Assembly (NCBI GenBank): GCA_916610825.1
Contig: OU744449.1
Coordinates: forward strand, 27,626,728 to 27,690,727
Direction: 5' to 3'
DNA from: Haliclystus octoradiatus
Lineage: Eukaryota > Cnidaria > Staurozoa > Stauromedusae > Haliclystidae
Length of the DNA stretch: 64,000 nt
A program made the position numbers and the translations under genes. Below, piece after piece: positions 43,001 to 54,002 of this stretch (position 1 is its first letter; every line of letters starts with the position of its first letter). Under the pieces are notes generated by a model. That model saw only the letters and a program-made list of their open reading frames with translations. It searched no databases and was not told the DNA's origin.

Positions 43001-46000
43001 ATTAATCAAGACATCTTAATCATTTCCTTCAAAAAATTTAATTCATTTCACATCAATTGAGTCAATTGAATTGTATAGAGAACGACATATGAAAGACATA
43101 AAACAGACCAAAGCACCTTGCAGGCTCAAAGTTGAAAAGGGAATGCAATTATTTCAAGCTACAAATAGTGTTGTGAATCAGTGCATATTTGAAGACCAAG
43201 CGCAAAGGCTGCCGGCCAATTTTATGCATTTAACGTAGCTATATCTGCATAGAAAAACTTTATTTTATGTGCTGAAAGGAAGCTAGAACACATTAATTAT
43301 TAAAAATTACAACTCAGTTAAATTTCGAAATCTGAAATTATCCATGAAAAATCAGTCCAAATCTGATCCGATCCGAAGACACGATCAGATCGCGTTCGGT
43401 TAGGATTCACAAATCTTTATTGCAATATATATATGTATATAACATCTCATAATATTATCATATGATAGTATATGTACCTATATTTTTTGATCTCAACAAT
43501 CTCAGCAAGTAGGCCTGTGAATTTCATGGCAGTCTATCAAAATACTAAGAGCTCGTTGAAAATAGAATTTTATAAGTAAAAACAGATGTGAAAAATGAGA
43601 TTGTTGATTTCAAAACAGATTGTATTATCAGTGTTCTCACAAATTATATATAAAAATAGCCTTTTTAAAAGTGGAATGTTTATATTTCGATCTTAAGAAA
43701 AGTAATAAACGGCATTTGATTCAATAATAAATTAAGGACCTAAAGCCAGTTTAATTTTTATAGCATTTGTGCCGCGTTCTATAGATTGCTGATATCACCA
43801 CCACATGAATATGTCTACGTTTCTTTTATTTCAAAACCTATTTTGTTTGGCCTAGTTATTTTGGTAATTCAATGTAATTCAGTATTTAGTATTGTTTTAA
43901 TTATCATGAAACTGATTCAGTTTTAAGTTTCACTTGATCAAACCATTTCCACACAGCTTTTAAATTCAAAGTGAATTATTTTTGGTCTGGATATTTCAAT
44001 TTGAATTCGATTTGGCTGCCCGCTAGATTATCAACCTATGAAATTTTTATATGAAATAAAATATCCGATGAAGTATATTATTTTAAAACAACGTCATAGA
44101 CCCGTACTTTTCATACAACAAATTTGTTACTGTACATGGTTATCTCGACACAAATGCTTGCATAATTTCCCGACAACGGATTATCTGTATTATTTCTCCA
44201 GTAAGACGTACATAAGTGCGGACAGACACAGATATATCGAAATATAGAAATATAGAAATGTAGAAATATAGTGATATATAAACAGACAGTATTATTAGTA
44301 TAAGTAGATAACATAAATCAATTACTAAAACCATGTAACTCATATTATAAGCATATTAGATACGTTGATAACTTATGATTAGCCTAGCATATAGAAATGT
44401 TAAGCTAAAAATCATGAAAGATACCTGTGATAACTGAAATTAACTTACCTGTAAGGTTTGCGATCTTGATTCCCAAAATAATAAAATTTCTTGATCAGTT
44501 TTTGCCACAGGAGTAAAGAGAAAATTTGAATCATCAACAAGAGTAATTTGCATGGGAATGCAATTATGTAAAACAGCATTGACACCACTCAATTGAATGC
44601 TGTTATCAACACCATTGGAAAATATAGATTTACAGATGCAACACTGAGTAGGCGTACGTCGTTCGCACCATAACAATGTATTGGTGGCATTTGAAAATGA
44701 TGCAGACACAATTTGTGTTCTTGAACCTTTACATAACTCTGTTGCGCCGACAAACTGCCATTCGTAACTTGGTCTAGTGAATTTCCAACTGATCAATTTG
44801 CCTTTGCGGCAGATGACAAGAACATATGACACATCATTGTTATCTTTGTACGATAGAACATTGCAGACCATTGGTTTTGGTCCTAATAAAAATAACAACA
44901 AAATAGAATCCCATGTTTAAAAGTCAGCTAAAAGATGAAGAAGAAATTAATGTGGCTTCAGGCCTCTGAATTGTAGCCTACAGTGGAACATGTTTAAGGT
45001 GTATAGGGCAAACAGTAGAAAAGAAAGTTACGAAACCAAACAGAAAAAGAACAAAGATTATTGGATAGTATATTAGCCGGGACTTTAAAAAGGAATATTG
45101 TATATCTTAAGCTGGATAACACATATTTTGTAAGTAGGCCTACTGTAATACGTAATACTCAGTTACCTGTTGAAGGTGAAGTAGAAGTCTTTGGGTCAAG
45201 CAGAAGGTTGGGAATTGAAGGCCATGGTCTTAACTTTGGTAATAGGTCAAAAGCAAGTAGGAGTGTACCATCATTAAGACTAACCAGAATATGGCCTGGT
45301 ATAACCCATATGCTATGAACAACAGGACCAGATGATCGCCTTGCAACTGCAATATCAAAATGTACATATCATAATTTAATTCTTTAGACTTAGCCTATGT
45401 CTTTGCCATGTTCCTTAATTGACAGTGGTAGCCTAGCTGCTAGCTATGCACTTTTTTATTATCCGGTGTTCAAGCTAGAGGTCTGCGAATCCGATCTGAT
45501 TTTGTGGGATTCCAATTAGATTTTTTTCGTCGAAACGGTTTTCTTATAATAAATTATTTTGGGTTGGATCAGATTAGATTTTGGATTTCCTTGAAAATAT
45601 TAACAATTTCTTAGATAATTACTCTTTTTAGTTAATTAATCGAATACAAATACTTTGAATTTTTCCTTCAAAATTTACTACAATTTGATTATTCACAGTG
45701 CATATATATAAAGAAATTTCAGTTTTCAGACTCAAAACTTTGTGTATATATTCCTGGAAAATTTTCACCATTTTGAATAATAGGATTTAGTCGGATCAGA
45801 TTTAAGAATATTTGAACCCAAATTTCTCAGATTTTCAATCATTTAAATTGGAAGCATTTAATCCGGTCCAATGCAGACCTCTAGTTTGGATAATTATAAT
45901 TAGAGGATTTTCAATAACGATGTAGTATTGTAAATTGCACATGCCTACAAATTCAAATTTAACTATGTCCTGCATCAATCGGCTCATTAGCCTGCAATCA

Positions 46001-46883
46001 ACAAGATAATATTTAAAGAAAACGTTGTTTTAATAATAAAGAATAAATAAAGATTTCAAACTAATATGGAATGCTGATTAACAACTACTGGTCTGTCGTA
46101 TCTATCAAAACATATGCATGTGATTAATACTTTGTTTTCATGTGTTTTTATAATTCAATTGATATTTTTGTTTACTGCGACTCCGTCTTCGTAGGGGAAC
46201 CTATGTGGTTTGTTTGTTGTCTTATATATATTGTAACTTCCGTTTATCACTTCATGTAAATAATCAACTGTAATATATGATCTCTCTCTTTCCTTGTAAC
46301 CGTTGTAGGATCAACACCCTAAACACATCACACGTAATAGCTATGTAGTTTTATCTATGTCTGAACCCTACAGGCTTCAATAAGAACCAAAGCAGATGTT
46401 ATAACAGGACGGGGCTATGATCAAGTTGTATCTTTTCATAATGTTATTGTTTTGTATTGTGAATTATCCTATTTACAAGTTTCTTTGTCAGCTATCTATG
46501 TCCGATGTATGTACATGTACATGTAAGCCTATGTATGTACACACATAGCCCATGTCTGACCATGAGCTAACATGGCGTTCTTTGTGTAGCAAATGTCAGT
46601 TAGGTGCAAGAGGCACATTCCTATAGTGTAACTATCTATATCTATTACTACAGTACTGTACTAATAATTATAAGCTATGCCTTTATTAAAAATCAAACCA
46701 TAACCATAGCCTAATTAAACAATCTGCATCGTTGAATAATTGATTAGATCTATGATGTTTTGTAGAAAACCAATCATATTTACCTGCAACAGATTTCAAT
46801 GGTTTACCGAGTAACTTGCGCAATTGATCTGAGCCATTGATATTAGCAAACACTTCATGGATGTCAACCAGATAAAACATCAT
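37094..46883 (-). CDS. HPS6: HPS6, BLOC-2 complex subunit, 6 exons, 888 aa
   Basis: Homologue of Hermansky-Pudlak syndrome 6 protein, a BLOC-2 subunit used in lysosome-related organelle biogenesis. Exons: 46883-46784, 45346-45167, 44882-44449, 42452-41140, 38544-38403, 37591-37094. All are GT-AG and in phase (2667 nt). Exon 1 (VFANINGSDQLRKLLG) aligns with the N-terminal 'FGGAARLRELV' of the human protein. Exon 3 has ATELCKG, then LLWCERR, VLHNCIP and ILLFWE, in the same order as TELC, LVWCEER, VLLHHCP and LLIW in human HPS6. At the exon 4/5 junction, LWNKVLR then DGILFSF match WKKVLGG and NGILPPF. The last exon is a helical C-terminus (HKLLFHTICKHLL). Human HPS6 is 775 aa and essentially intronless in its coding part, so five coding introns here are notable. 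Recognition rests on remembered motifs. Confidence 0.85.
37945..38105. repeat. Dispersed repeat, copy 1 (pair with 46425-46660)
   Basis: It contains 'ttttcataat.gtttgtattgtgaatt', 'tttgtcagctatgt', 'gttctttgtgtag', and 'ggcacattcctata.tgt'. All recur in the same order at 46425-46660. It is in HPS6 intron 5. The element type is unknown. Confidence 0.65.
38196..38280. repeat. Dispersed repeat family 'TTCTTCTGAATT ... GGATCCCCA'
   Basis: The block 'ttcttctgaatttgttctag', then 'ccttccggaatctaggatccccac', then 'agactctaat'. Related copies are at 55140-55210, at 58640-58740 (reversed) and at 61185-61255. Low-divergence core, no visible ends. Confidence 0.55.
38846..38940. repeat. Tandem repeat, 18 bp unit
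   Basis: About five copies of GCAGCGTTTTACAATTAA with A/G variants, in HPS6 intron 4. Confidence 0.9.
39055..39230. mobile_element. Pogo-like MITE, one end only
   Basis: It starts TACAGTCAACCCTGTTATAA and then follows the intact element at 49191-49371 closely (cggtcacctctatacag, tagtggtcactc, gtctaaaatagtattttcta). It breaks off near 39205, where the expected right end is missing. A run of 'gacaggtggtctttata' units at 39318-39368 is probably derived from the same element. HPS6 intron 4. Confidence 0.65.
39421..40072. repeat. TTCATGAAC-type repeat block, two copies around a MITE
   Basis: 39421-39640 and 39905-40072 share a ~150 bp segment: 'actgtcaatgagcccaaaag', 'aaatgttcataaactcttct', 'gactgttcatg.actgttaa'. 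Each contains several GTTCAT(G)AAC motifs. The intact MITE at 39654-39830 lies between them. HPS6 intron 4. Confidence 0.7.
39654..39830. mobile_element. Pogo-like MITE, intact, 177 bp
   Basis: Terminal inverted repeats TACAGTGAAACCTGTAACAG at the left and, reverse-complemented, TACAGTCAAACCTGCAATAA at the right. The flanking dinucleotide is TA on both sides. The internal part is the reverse orientation of the copy at 49191. CAGT..AACCT ends with a TA duplication are typical of the pogo branch of Tc1/mariner; the class call is an inference. Confidence 0.75.
45458..45897. mobile_element. Non-autonomous element with inverted ends, ~440 bp
   Basis: The left end carries AAGCTAGAGGTCTGCGAATC. The right end, reverse-complemented, reads AAACTAGAGGTCTGCATTGG. 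They share an exact 12 bp CTAGAGGTCTGC and, outside it, ATTATCC. The interior repeats 'atccgatctgat' and 'ggatcagatt' motifs. A related 'atctgatccgatccgaag' patch lies at 43360-43410. HPS6 intron 1. Target duplication not clear. Confidence 0.55.
46425..46660. repeat. Dispersed repeat, copy 2 (pair with 37945-38105)
   Basis: Same ordered blocks as at 37945, with an extra insertion containing 'atgtatgtacatgtacatgt'. HPS6 intron 1. Confidence 0.6.
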
Positions 46884-47913
46884 AGGTGTATAAAATCACC
46901 TCCTTTATTTTCAAGTTACATGACTAAACAACATAATTTCTTCATTCTTGGAGTAGCTCATATCTTCTTAAAATCTACAGCATTAGAAGAATGGGAATAA
47001 GAGCAGCTTAACTGTGACAAACTAAAACAATACGATGTAGATAGTTGCTGTTTACTACTTCTGAGTTATATTACATAATACTGTAGTAACAGACCTGAGT
47101 TCGTTGCTTTTTCCTTGTTTTCGCACTCTCCGGGAAATTCCTGTCGCTTTTGAAAAAGCCTCGCTATGAAAATTTATAGGGAAATGTTGACAAAAGAACT
47201 GTCACATGGTAACCATGGGGGTCATAAATGGGGCACGTGACACCTTGCATTGCCTAATCTCAATGGGGGAAAACTATAGAGTATGGATTACATTTTAGAA
47301 CAAATATAAAAATATTCTGTGTTCATAGGGTGAATGAAAGAACCACAAACCAATTGAACTACAACTTGCATTGTGTTACCTGACATCAAAGACAAGACTA
47401 CAAGACTACATAAAGACTAAATTTTTCTGTCAGACTAATTCAAATGAATTAGAATAAGTATGAGTTTCAATAAGACAACAATCAATCCAGTTAAACAAAT
47501 CAATTAAATTCCTTTAAAAGCAAACAAAATAATTACTGGACATACTACGTATGGAGAAGTCTACTCAAAAACTCCCTGTAAATCAGAACATATAGAAGCT
47601 CTGAGTAGAACAGTAGCATATATAGTTACTTATTGAAGCAATATAGATTATATTTTTTACAGACTTGAAAAACTCTGAACTGGCGCCTTGCATATAATGT
47701 TAAGAACACAATAGAAACAAAAAAATAAATACTTACGGCAACACAAATATATGATTTTCTTGAAAATAACAATGTAAAAATGATATATTACAAACCTAAG
47801 TGTTTTGTGGATGAGTAAGAAATAAATACATTTAGAAATACTGTAACACAGCATATTTATAGGTTCAAAATCGTAATTATTATAATTAAACAATTATAGG
47901 CTAGAGTATAAAC
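46884..47913. other. Intergenic between HPS6 start and JmjC gene stop
   Basis: 5' flank of HPS6 and 3' flank of the downstream JmjC paralogue. No splice acceptor sits close to the HPS6 ATG. No coding signal seen; the 78-codon minus frame at 47657-47893 is AT-biased noise. Confidence 0.5.
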
Positions 47914-50900
47914 TCAATCGTATTCCGTTCCAATGGTTAAACTCATCTCACCAGGATGTATAAATGTTGAATGATACCAAATGTTTGTATCAACAATAAC
48001 TACAAGATAAATGAATACAAAAATAATTAATGTAATAGAATAGAAGGATCATAGAAGGATCAAATCAGATTTAGCAAAACTGTTTTTATGTATCGCCTTT
48101 CAGTTTAAGTATTAAATTCAATCAGAACAGGTCTCAAGCCTTAGAGCACCAAAGGGTGTGCGGCGGCAGGTCTTAAACACGAAATACGGAAAACGCAGGG
48201 AGATTTACAGAAGAGTTGAAATAGAGGCTTCTATTGTGTTTTTGAGTATCAGAATGAGACTATAGGTTGGTGATCTGCCGCCTTCACTACCGCCAGCAGC
48301 CACGAAAACACAAGTGTAGTGAATTAGCAGAACATAAAAATCAAAATTATGTAAGCCGATTATAATAAAAGCAAACAAATACGGACGTGATTGACACCAG
48401 ACCCATCAATGGTAGTGTAAGACTATGGTCGATGTGAGGGACAAACACCGCTGACCTGCCATACCGCAGTCAGCTGGCAGACTTTACAAGTTTATATTAC
48501 ATCACGGCTACGATCACAGGAAGGGACAACAGGCAATATATTTAAACAAACAAATCACACAGGTAGGCTACTATTCAAAAGCAATAAAAATAAGTAGTTT
48601 AATAGAAATTGGATATTTCATGTAATTTATCTCCAAATGTTTCGTATTACATTACAATATTGCTACATGTTACATTTTCTATAAATAGTTGTGCTTGTAG
48701 TGCTCAATGTTCAAAACTCGCGCTTTAACATTGAATAAAATGAGTCAGTCTTGTCTGATGATCGGAATTGGATCAATAGCGAGAATTTGTATGTCACTTT
48801 CTTGATTCGATATTTTATTTAGAGGTGAATGTATGGCTTTTAAACATTTTGATATACAGTATACATAGAGATAATATTGTAAACTTTATTGGTGGCAAAT
48901 CATCAACACAGTATAGAAATACAATCAAAGACTAGATGCTGTCTCCGTTACTCAGAGTTTCACGAGAGAGCGCTCGTCAGACAGTTTCTACTCGTATTTT
49001 ATTAACTTTTTCATACAAATAAAAACCGTCTGACGAGCGCTATCGCAGAGAAAACATCTAGTCTTTGATTTTACTTCTATATAATATAGATATATATATT
49101 GTAAATTATATAATATTAATAAACAGCTCTGCATTTACGGCATCGAGCACTATTGAAACAGCAAAGACAACATAAGTACCTTGATATTACTACAGTAAAA
49201 CCTGTTATAACGGTCACCTCTATACAGCGGCCACTTGTCTATAATGGTCACTCTTTCAATGCCTAAAATAGTATTTTGTATTGAATCAAACCTGTATATA
49301 AAGGTCACCTGTCTATAGTGGTCAATTTATCTACCTCTCATTGCTGGCCGTTATATACAGGTTTCACTGTATTGTAAATTATACACACAAATATAAATGT
49401 TTTTTTAACATTTATAGTAATAGTAATAATAACAAAATTCAAACTGATAGAAGATCGAAGCAATGAACATTGTCACATTTTGATCGGATTTACTTGCACG
49501 TTTATGTTCTGGTTATTCACTACACATGTGTTTACGTGGCTGCTAGCGGCAGAGAAATGGTAGGAAAGGCGGCAGATCACCAATCTGTGGTCTCATTCTG
49601 ATACTGGAAAACACAATAGAAACCTCAATATCAAGTCTTCCGTAAATCTCTCCGAACTTCTGACTTTTAGTTAATCTAGCTCAGACTCCCGCGATCCTAG
49701 ATCCAGGGCACCCGACTTTGTCTCGTACACAGGGATTGAGTACCACATACAGGGCATATGCTTAATCTTGCTAGATTATGTTGGATATTCATAAAATTAT
49801 TGTTACTCAGCATTGGCTCACAATTTTTATGAGCCATAGATTTATGGAGCTGTGAATTGCATTCAATCAAAGATATTTTGTTTGAAATAAATGTTTGAAT
49901 ATTTTGCTTCTTACCAACATCTCCTGTGTTCATTGTTGCATTCAGCGGGTGACAAACATCTTCACACTCAGGCGGAGGAAATAGATTCCAGGTTTTCTTG
50001 CCTATTATTTGAGCTTGCCAAGATGGTCGGATCACATGATCAAGCTACATAGAAAATTACAAAATGTCAAATATCTCCTCTTCTAGTAAAAAGGTTATAA
50101 AAATGCACAGGATATCAACAATTTTCAAAAACACTTTTTCAGCTACTAAAGCCCTTGTGTGACTCTAGATCTGTGCTACATGCCCCTGTACTTCACTTTA
50201 CATGCGGCCGCTTCGTATAGGAGACATGTAAGCATTTAGTGATAAAGCGATGCGCTCGTTTCAGAAAAATTAAATGACCAATCACAGCCAAGCATCTGTG
50301 AGGTTTCTTTGATCTGTGCAGTGATTGGTCTAACTACTTAATTATGAAATTATTTTGTGACGTATATCATGAGACAAATTGTAACTACTCAAGAGCAAAA
50401 TATTTTTCTAACGATTTTTCAAAGCTGCAATGAAGTAGCTACACTTTGCTCATTTTGTAAGTGTTTCGTAGTAGTTCAAACCAAGGTTTTAAGCTTTGAG
50501 CTCAATCCTATTTTTATTTAATATATTAACATGCTTTTATTGGGTATTTAATTCGTTTTATCTGGAGATGTGCTAGCCTGTCTGTGTGAATTGATCGATT
50601 TCTCTGTCTGGGCCTCGTATCAGAGTAAGACTGACGTCAGATAATTATGCAAGATTAAGGTGATTCTCACGTTACTTTGTTTACTTCAGTTGACATGATT
50701 GCAATAAGTTCTATTTTAGGCTTTGTAGCTATGACAATTAATTGATCGAACAGAGGTGATGAATTTATTATCTAAGAACAGTAGCTTACCATGCATCGAT
50801 AAGAAACTTCCGCTCCAGGTTGTTGTGGAGCGGCTGGACAGAGAACTGTGGGAATCACGTCACAGACCCAGACCCTTTATGAATGAATCGCAGACTAGAG

Positions 50901-53280
50901 ATGTGCCTGCTTAATAAAATTTATAAACTACCGAATATTTGCAGTTTGCAGCTCCATGCAAATATAGGAGACTTTTGTAGAGCTGAAAACTGCAAGAAAC
51001 AAAACACACCCTCTGTGAAAACATGTTCATCCGTTCATGAACTCCTTAATAAATATGCTTATCCTTTCATGTACTGACATTAACAAAACACTTAGAGGAC
51101 CTTTCTGAATACCATCTACCATATGTCCATTCAAGAAGTGTTAAGAGTGTAGTATGTAGGCAATTTACTTACATGTATCTGAGCTCCTTCGCCGGATCCA
51201 CCCATGAACATCCAATCAATATTACTTGATTCAGCATCATCAGGCAAAAAATAAGGTTTAGTGTAATGAGATCTGATCTCTTTCATTGCTTTGACATTGC
51301 AATTGCTCCTAATGGGATAAAGGATAGTAAGCTACATTTGAGTTTTTTGCTGTCGATGCCCCTGCTGGAAACTAGTTCATGAGTACTATGAACCTTTTAT
51401 GAACAGTTCACGAAAATTGGGTCGTTTAACGTTTATGAAAAGTTCATGAATAAGCATGAATATGCTTGCTCACAATCTTTTTAAGTTTTTTTGTTTTCAC
51501 AATTTTTTGACTAACTTTTTTATTCATTAATTGCCATTCAATGTTTATGAACAGTTCGTGAACTGTATTCCACAGCCTGGGTAGCTATTCAGTTAACAGA
51601 AGATTAATTTGATCTACAATAGAAAAATAATCAGGTTTGATTTTATCCCTTGGTTGTCTAATATTTGATGAAATATTGATTTTTGGGTCCTTGAAGTCAA
51701 TCTTAATTGCGGCCCGCCCTCAAACTTTCAGAATGCTACCGCGCCTGAGATATGAGATAGAGGATTGCCGTTCTTTGCAGATTGGCCAAGTGGCCATAGA
51801 CTAGCCTGCCTCACAGACCTAAACATTTTTAAATGTTAAACCTAAAGTTTCCAAATGTTTTGATCTGTGACACAGGCTAGCCCTTAGCTGAGATAATCCC
51901 ATTAAAAACATTATTAAACAAGAAAACATAGCGCCAGCCGTATTTGTTAGGCCTACAGACGAGGGACGAGTGATGTTTTTGTGTGGGAATGCGGGGAACG
52001 CCGTTCCCCCATTACTTTCTCCGGGGGAACGGCGTTCCCTCACTTTTTCCATTTGAAGTGAAGTTTTATATGTTCTTGTAGTGATATATATATATATCGA
52101 TCAGCAAAGTGTTTTTATCTGACCATCTGGCACCATTCCTAATGGCAAGATTGAGATTAAAATTTATCCATTCATTCTCAGTTGAATTTTATTTTCTACT
52201 TGAAATTGAATTTGGAACGCAAACGCCATCCAAGCTTTACAAGTGTCTGTCTGTAATTAATAAGATACTAAATTTTAATAAATTCAACTTTCTAGTTAAT
52301 TTCATTTTTTAACAAGGAAATAATCAAATTGACCCAATATAAGATTATACTGAATTGGTCTCTTGAAATGCACTACAGAGCTCTCAAAAGATTATAATTT
52401 TGAAAAATTTTCAGGGGGATGTAACCCCCTAGAAGGATGGGCCTTCGCCCCCTTCAAGAATTGTGAGCCGTTCCCCACTAATTTTTCCAGAAAACATCAC
52501 TGCGAGGGACAGGTACACTGTCCTGAAAGTGTTCCATTGATTGTGTCTAGATGTTTCTAGAACTTACCATCCTATATACCATTGATCTTTTAATAATTTT
52601 GATCTATTTTGACTCATTCTCATCACATGTTTAAGACTTCTGAATCTTGTTTTATAAGGAAAGAATTGACATTCATCTCTAATATGTTTATAAGAGCCAT
52701 TAATATTATCATAAAGATTTCTAAAATATGTATAATTAAATGTATACATAGCAGTCCAATTAGATGTTGCATCAGTAACAAGCAAAGGTTTACCACTGTA
52801 TGCAAACTCATTTAAAAATCTTTCCTTGGATAAGTTATCAAGCCTTGGTACTTCTGTTAAACCTCTACACATGTCACAGCTAGCAAGTGGTCTAGCCATT
52901 TCACCCATGAGTATACTTGGTTCTACGATACAGGGCATATCCCTAATATCAAATAGACCAAAAGTGGCAAGGGTCAATTCTGATAAACTTGTAAAGGAAT
53001 ATTTTCCACGACGGAATTCACGAATAAACGGAGAGAAAAACACAACTGCATACAACACAAATGCTGATAACAAATACATTTTCACATTTTCAGATATGTA
53101 GCTGTCTTCTTTTTTCTTTGGTGGTGTCACGTTTCCTTGAATATTTCCTTCGCAATTCTTATCATCTAAACAAGTATTGATAATTTTGCAGCATTGTGAA
53201 GCAGTAACACCATTTCTATTTGCTTTTTCAATTGCTTCTGTTAATAATTTCTCAATAGCTTCATCTCCTGCACTGGCCAT
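47914..53280 (-). CDS. JmjC/cupin-8 type II membrane oxygenase, paralogue B, 4 exons, 354 aa
   Basis: Predicted Fe(II)/2-oxoglutarate-dependent oxygenase facing the ER/Golgi lumen or cell exterior; the substrate is unknown. Exons: 53280-52568, 51308-51173, 50044-49915, 47999-47914 (1065 nt, all phases agree). The start is ATG with context aaaATGG. Residues 1-65 form a charged N-terminal region with Lys-rich VTPPKKKEDS. TM is ~68-85 (MYLLSAFVLYAVVFF). The lumenal part has N-glycosylation sequons (NWT, NYT, NGS, NAT) and several cysteines. The catalytic triad is visible: His283 and Asp285 in QIHLDH, and His336 in IWYHSTF. Lys299/300 in IIGKKTW suits 2-oxoglutarate binding. HLD is split by intron 2. 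The nearest named relatives I can think of are JMJD8-like or JMJD6-like proteins; I cannot place it more precisely. The neighbouring gene at 54003-57152 is its tandem paralogue. Confidence 0.85.
48699..49155. repeat. Hairpin element, copy 2, with outer inverted ends
   Basis: The core at 48912-49082 is a long inverted repeat: TATAGAAATACAATCAAAGA pairs with TCTTTGATTTTACTTCTATA at the other end, around a ~35 bp loop. Inner parts share blocks with the hairpin at 30578-30740. Further out, TAGTGCTCAATG near 48699 matches, in reverse, GCATCGAGCACTA near 49150, so the whole element may be ~455 bp. Intron 3 of JmjC paralogue B. Confidence 0.7.
49191..49371. mobile_element. Pogo-like MITE, intact, ~181 bp
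   Basis: Terminal inverted repeats TACAGTAAAACCTGTTATAA (left) and TACAGTGAAACCTGTATATA (right, reverse-complemented). TA is at both ends. It carries internal direct motifs 'ggtcacctgtctatagtggtca'. Same family as 39654-39830. Intron 3 of JmjC paralogue B. Confidence 0.8.
51370..51570. repeat. Dispersed monomer of the 1-1320 repeat family
   Basis: 'gaacagttcacgaaaattgggtcgtttaacg' closely matches the array unit 'gaacagttcatgcaaattgggtcgttttacg'. A second match is near 51540 (tttatgaacagttcgtgaac). Non-tandem. Intron 2 boundary region (51309 onward) of JmjC paralogue B. Confidence 0.7.
51968..52502. mobile_element. hAT-type MITE with perfect 8 bp target duplication, 535 bp
   Basis: The 8 bp CGAGGGAC occurs directly before (51960-51967) and directly after (52503-52510) the element. 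Ends are inverted: GAGTGATGTTTT at the left, CAGTGATGTTTT (reverse-complemented) at the right. A GGGGAACG motif follows each end in mirror fashion. Near the left end is a palindromic pair, 'ggggaacgccgttcccc' and 'ggggaacggcgttccc'. An 8 bp duplication with CA..TG-type ends is the hallmark of hAT elements. No transposase frame. It sits in intron 1 of JmjC paralogue B, 58 bp from the exon 1 donor. Confidence 0.82.
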
Positions 53281-54002
53281 TTTGATTACACCCACTTCTT
53301 CCCTCTCAAGTGAAATGATTCATCCAGTTATATAAATATTGTAGGTTTATTTCTTTTCATCTTGTAGAAATGATCGAGGCGTGTACCCAAAACTTCCTGC
53401 TTTCATTATGTCCAGTACAAATGTAGGCCCTACAATTAGCAGCATGCATGATAGCAGGCGCACAATGAGTACTTGAGTAGTAAGCCCATGCGTCCATGCG
53501 GTATTGCATGTAGATATGGCCCCACTGAAATCAAAATGTCAGGTTTTATCTGGGGACAGGGGCCACCATTCCAACTGCCAGGAAAATTGAATTCCTAATC
53601 AGCTCCTCGGAGTTTCTCAAATCTATTGATTTCCAGAGGATTACACAGCATTAATTCTACTTGAAAACATGTGCATATTTTATCCCCCGGTTGAACTTAA
53701 ACTCACACAAGACACACTCAATTTTATGGCAACTTAATGTCTGTTAGTATAAATACAGAACCAATTTAAAAAATCAATTTAAAACATTGAATATATTAAG
53801 AGTTAGGGTAGCGTTAGATTAGGATATGGTCGAAAGTAAGCGATATAAGAATTCCAATGGACATTTCGTTGCTATTAGAATATTACGATTATTAAAACCA
53901 ACATGAATATTTACATATGAGTATATCATCAATTCATCGTAGACAACAACCGGTGTATGCTATTTTTAAATATAAACTGATATGGTGTATTTCGCAATTA
54001 AA
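53281..54002. other. Intergenic between the two JmjC paralogues
   Basis: 722 bp separate the start of paralogue B (53280) from the stop of paralogue A (54003). It must hold A's 3' UTR and B's promoter. No motif stands out. Confidence 0.5.

Noticed and set aside
53281-53295. Upstream GTG start of JmjC paralogue B
   Set aside because: A GTG codon five residues upstream is an unlikely animal start; the ATG at 53280 has a strong context.
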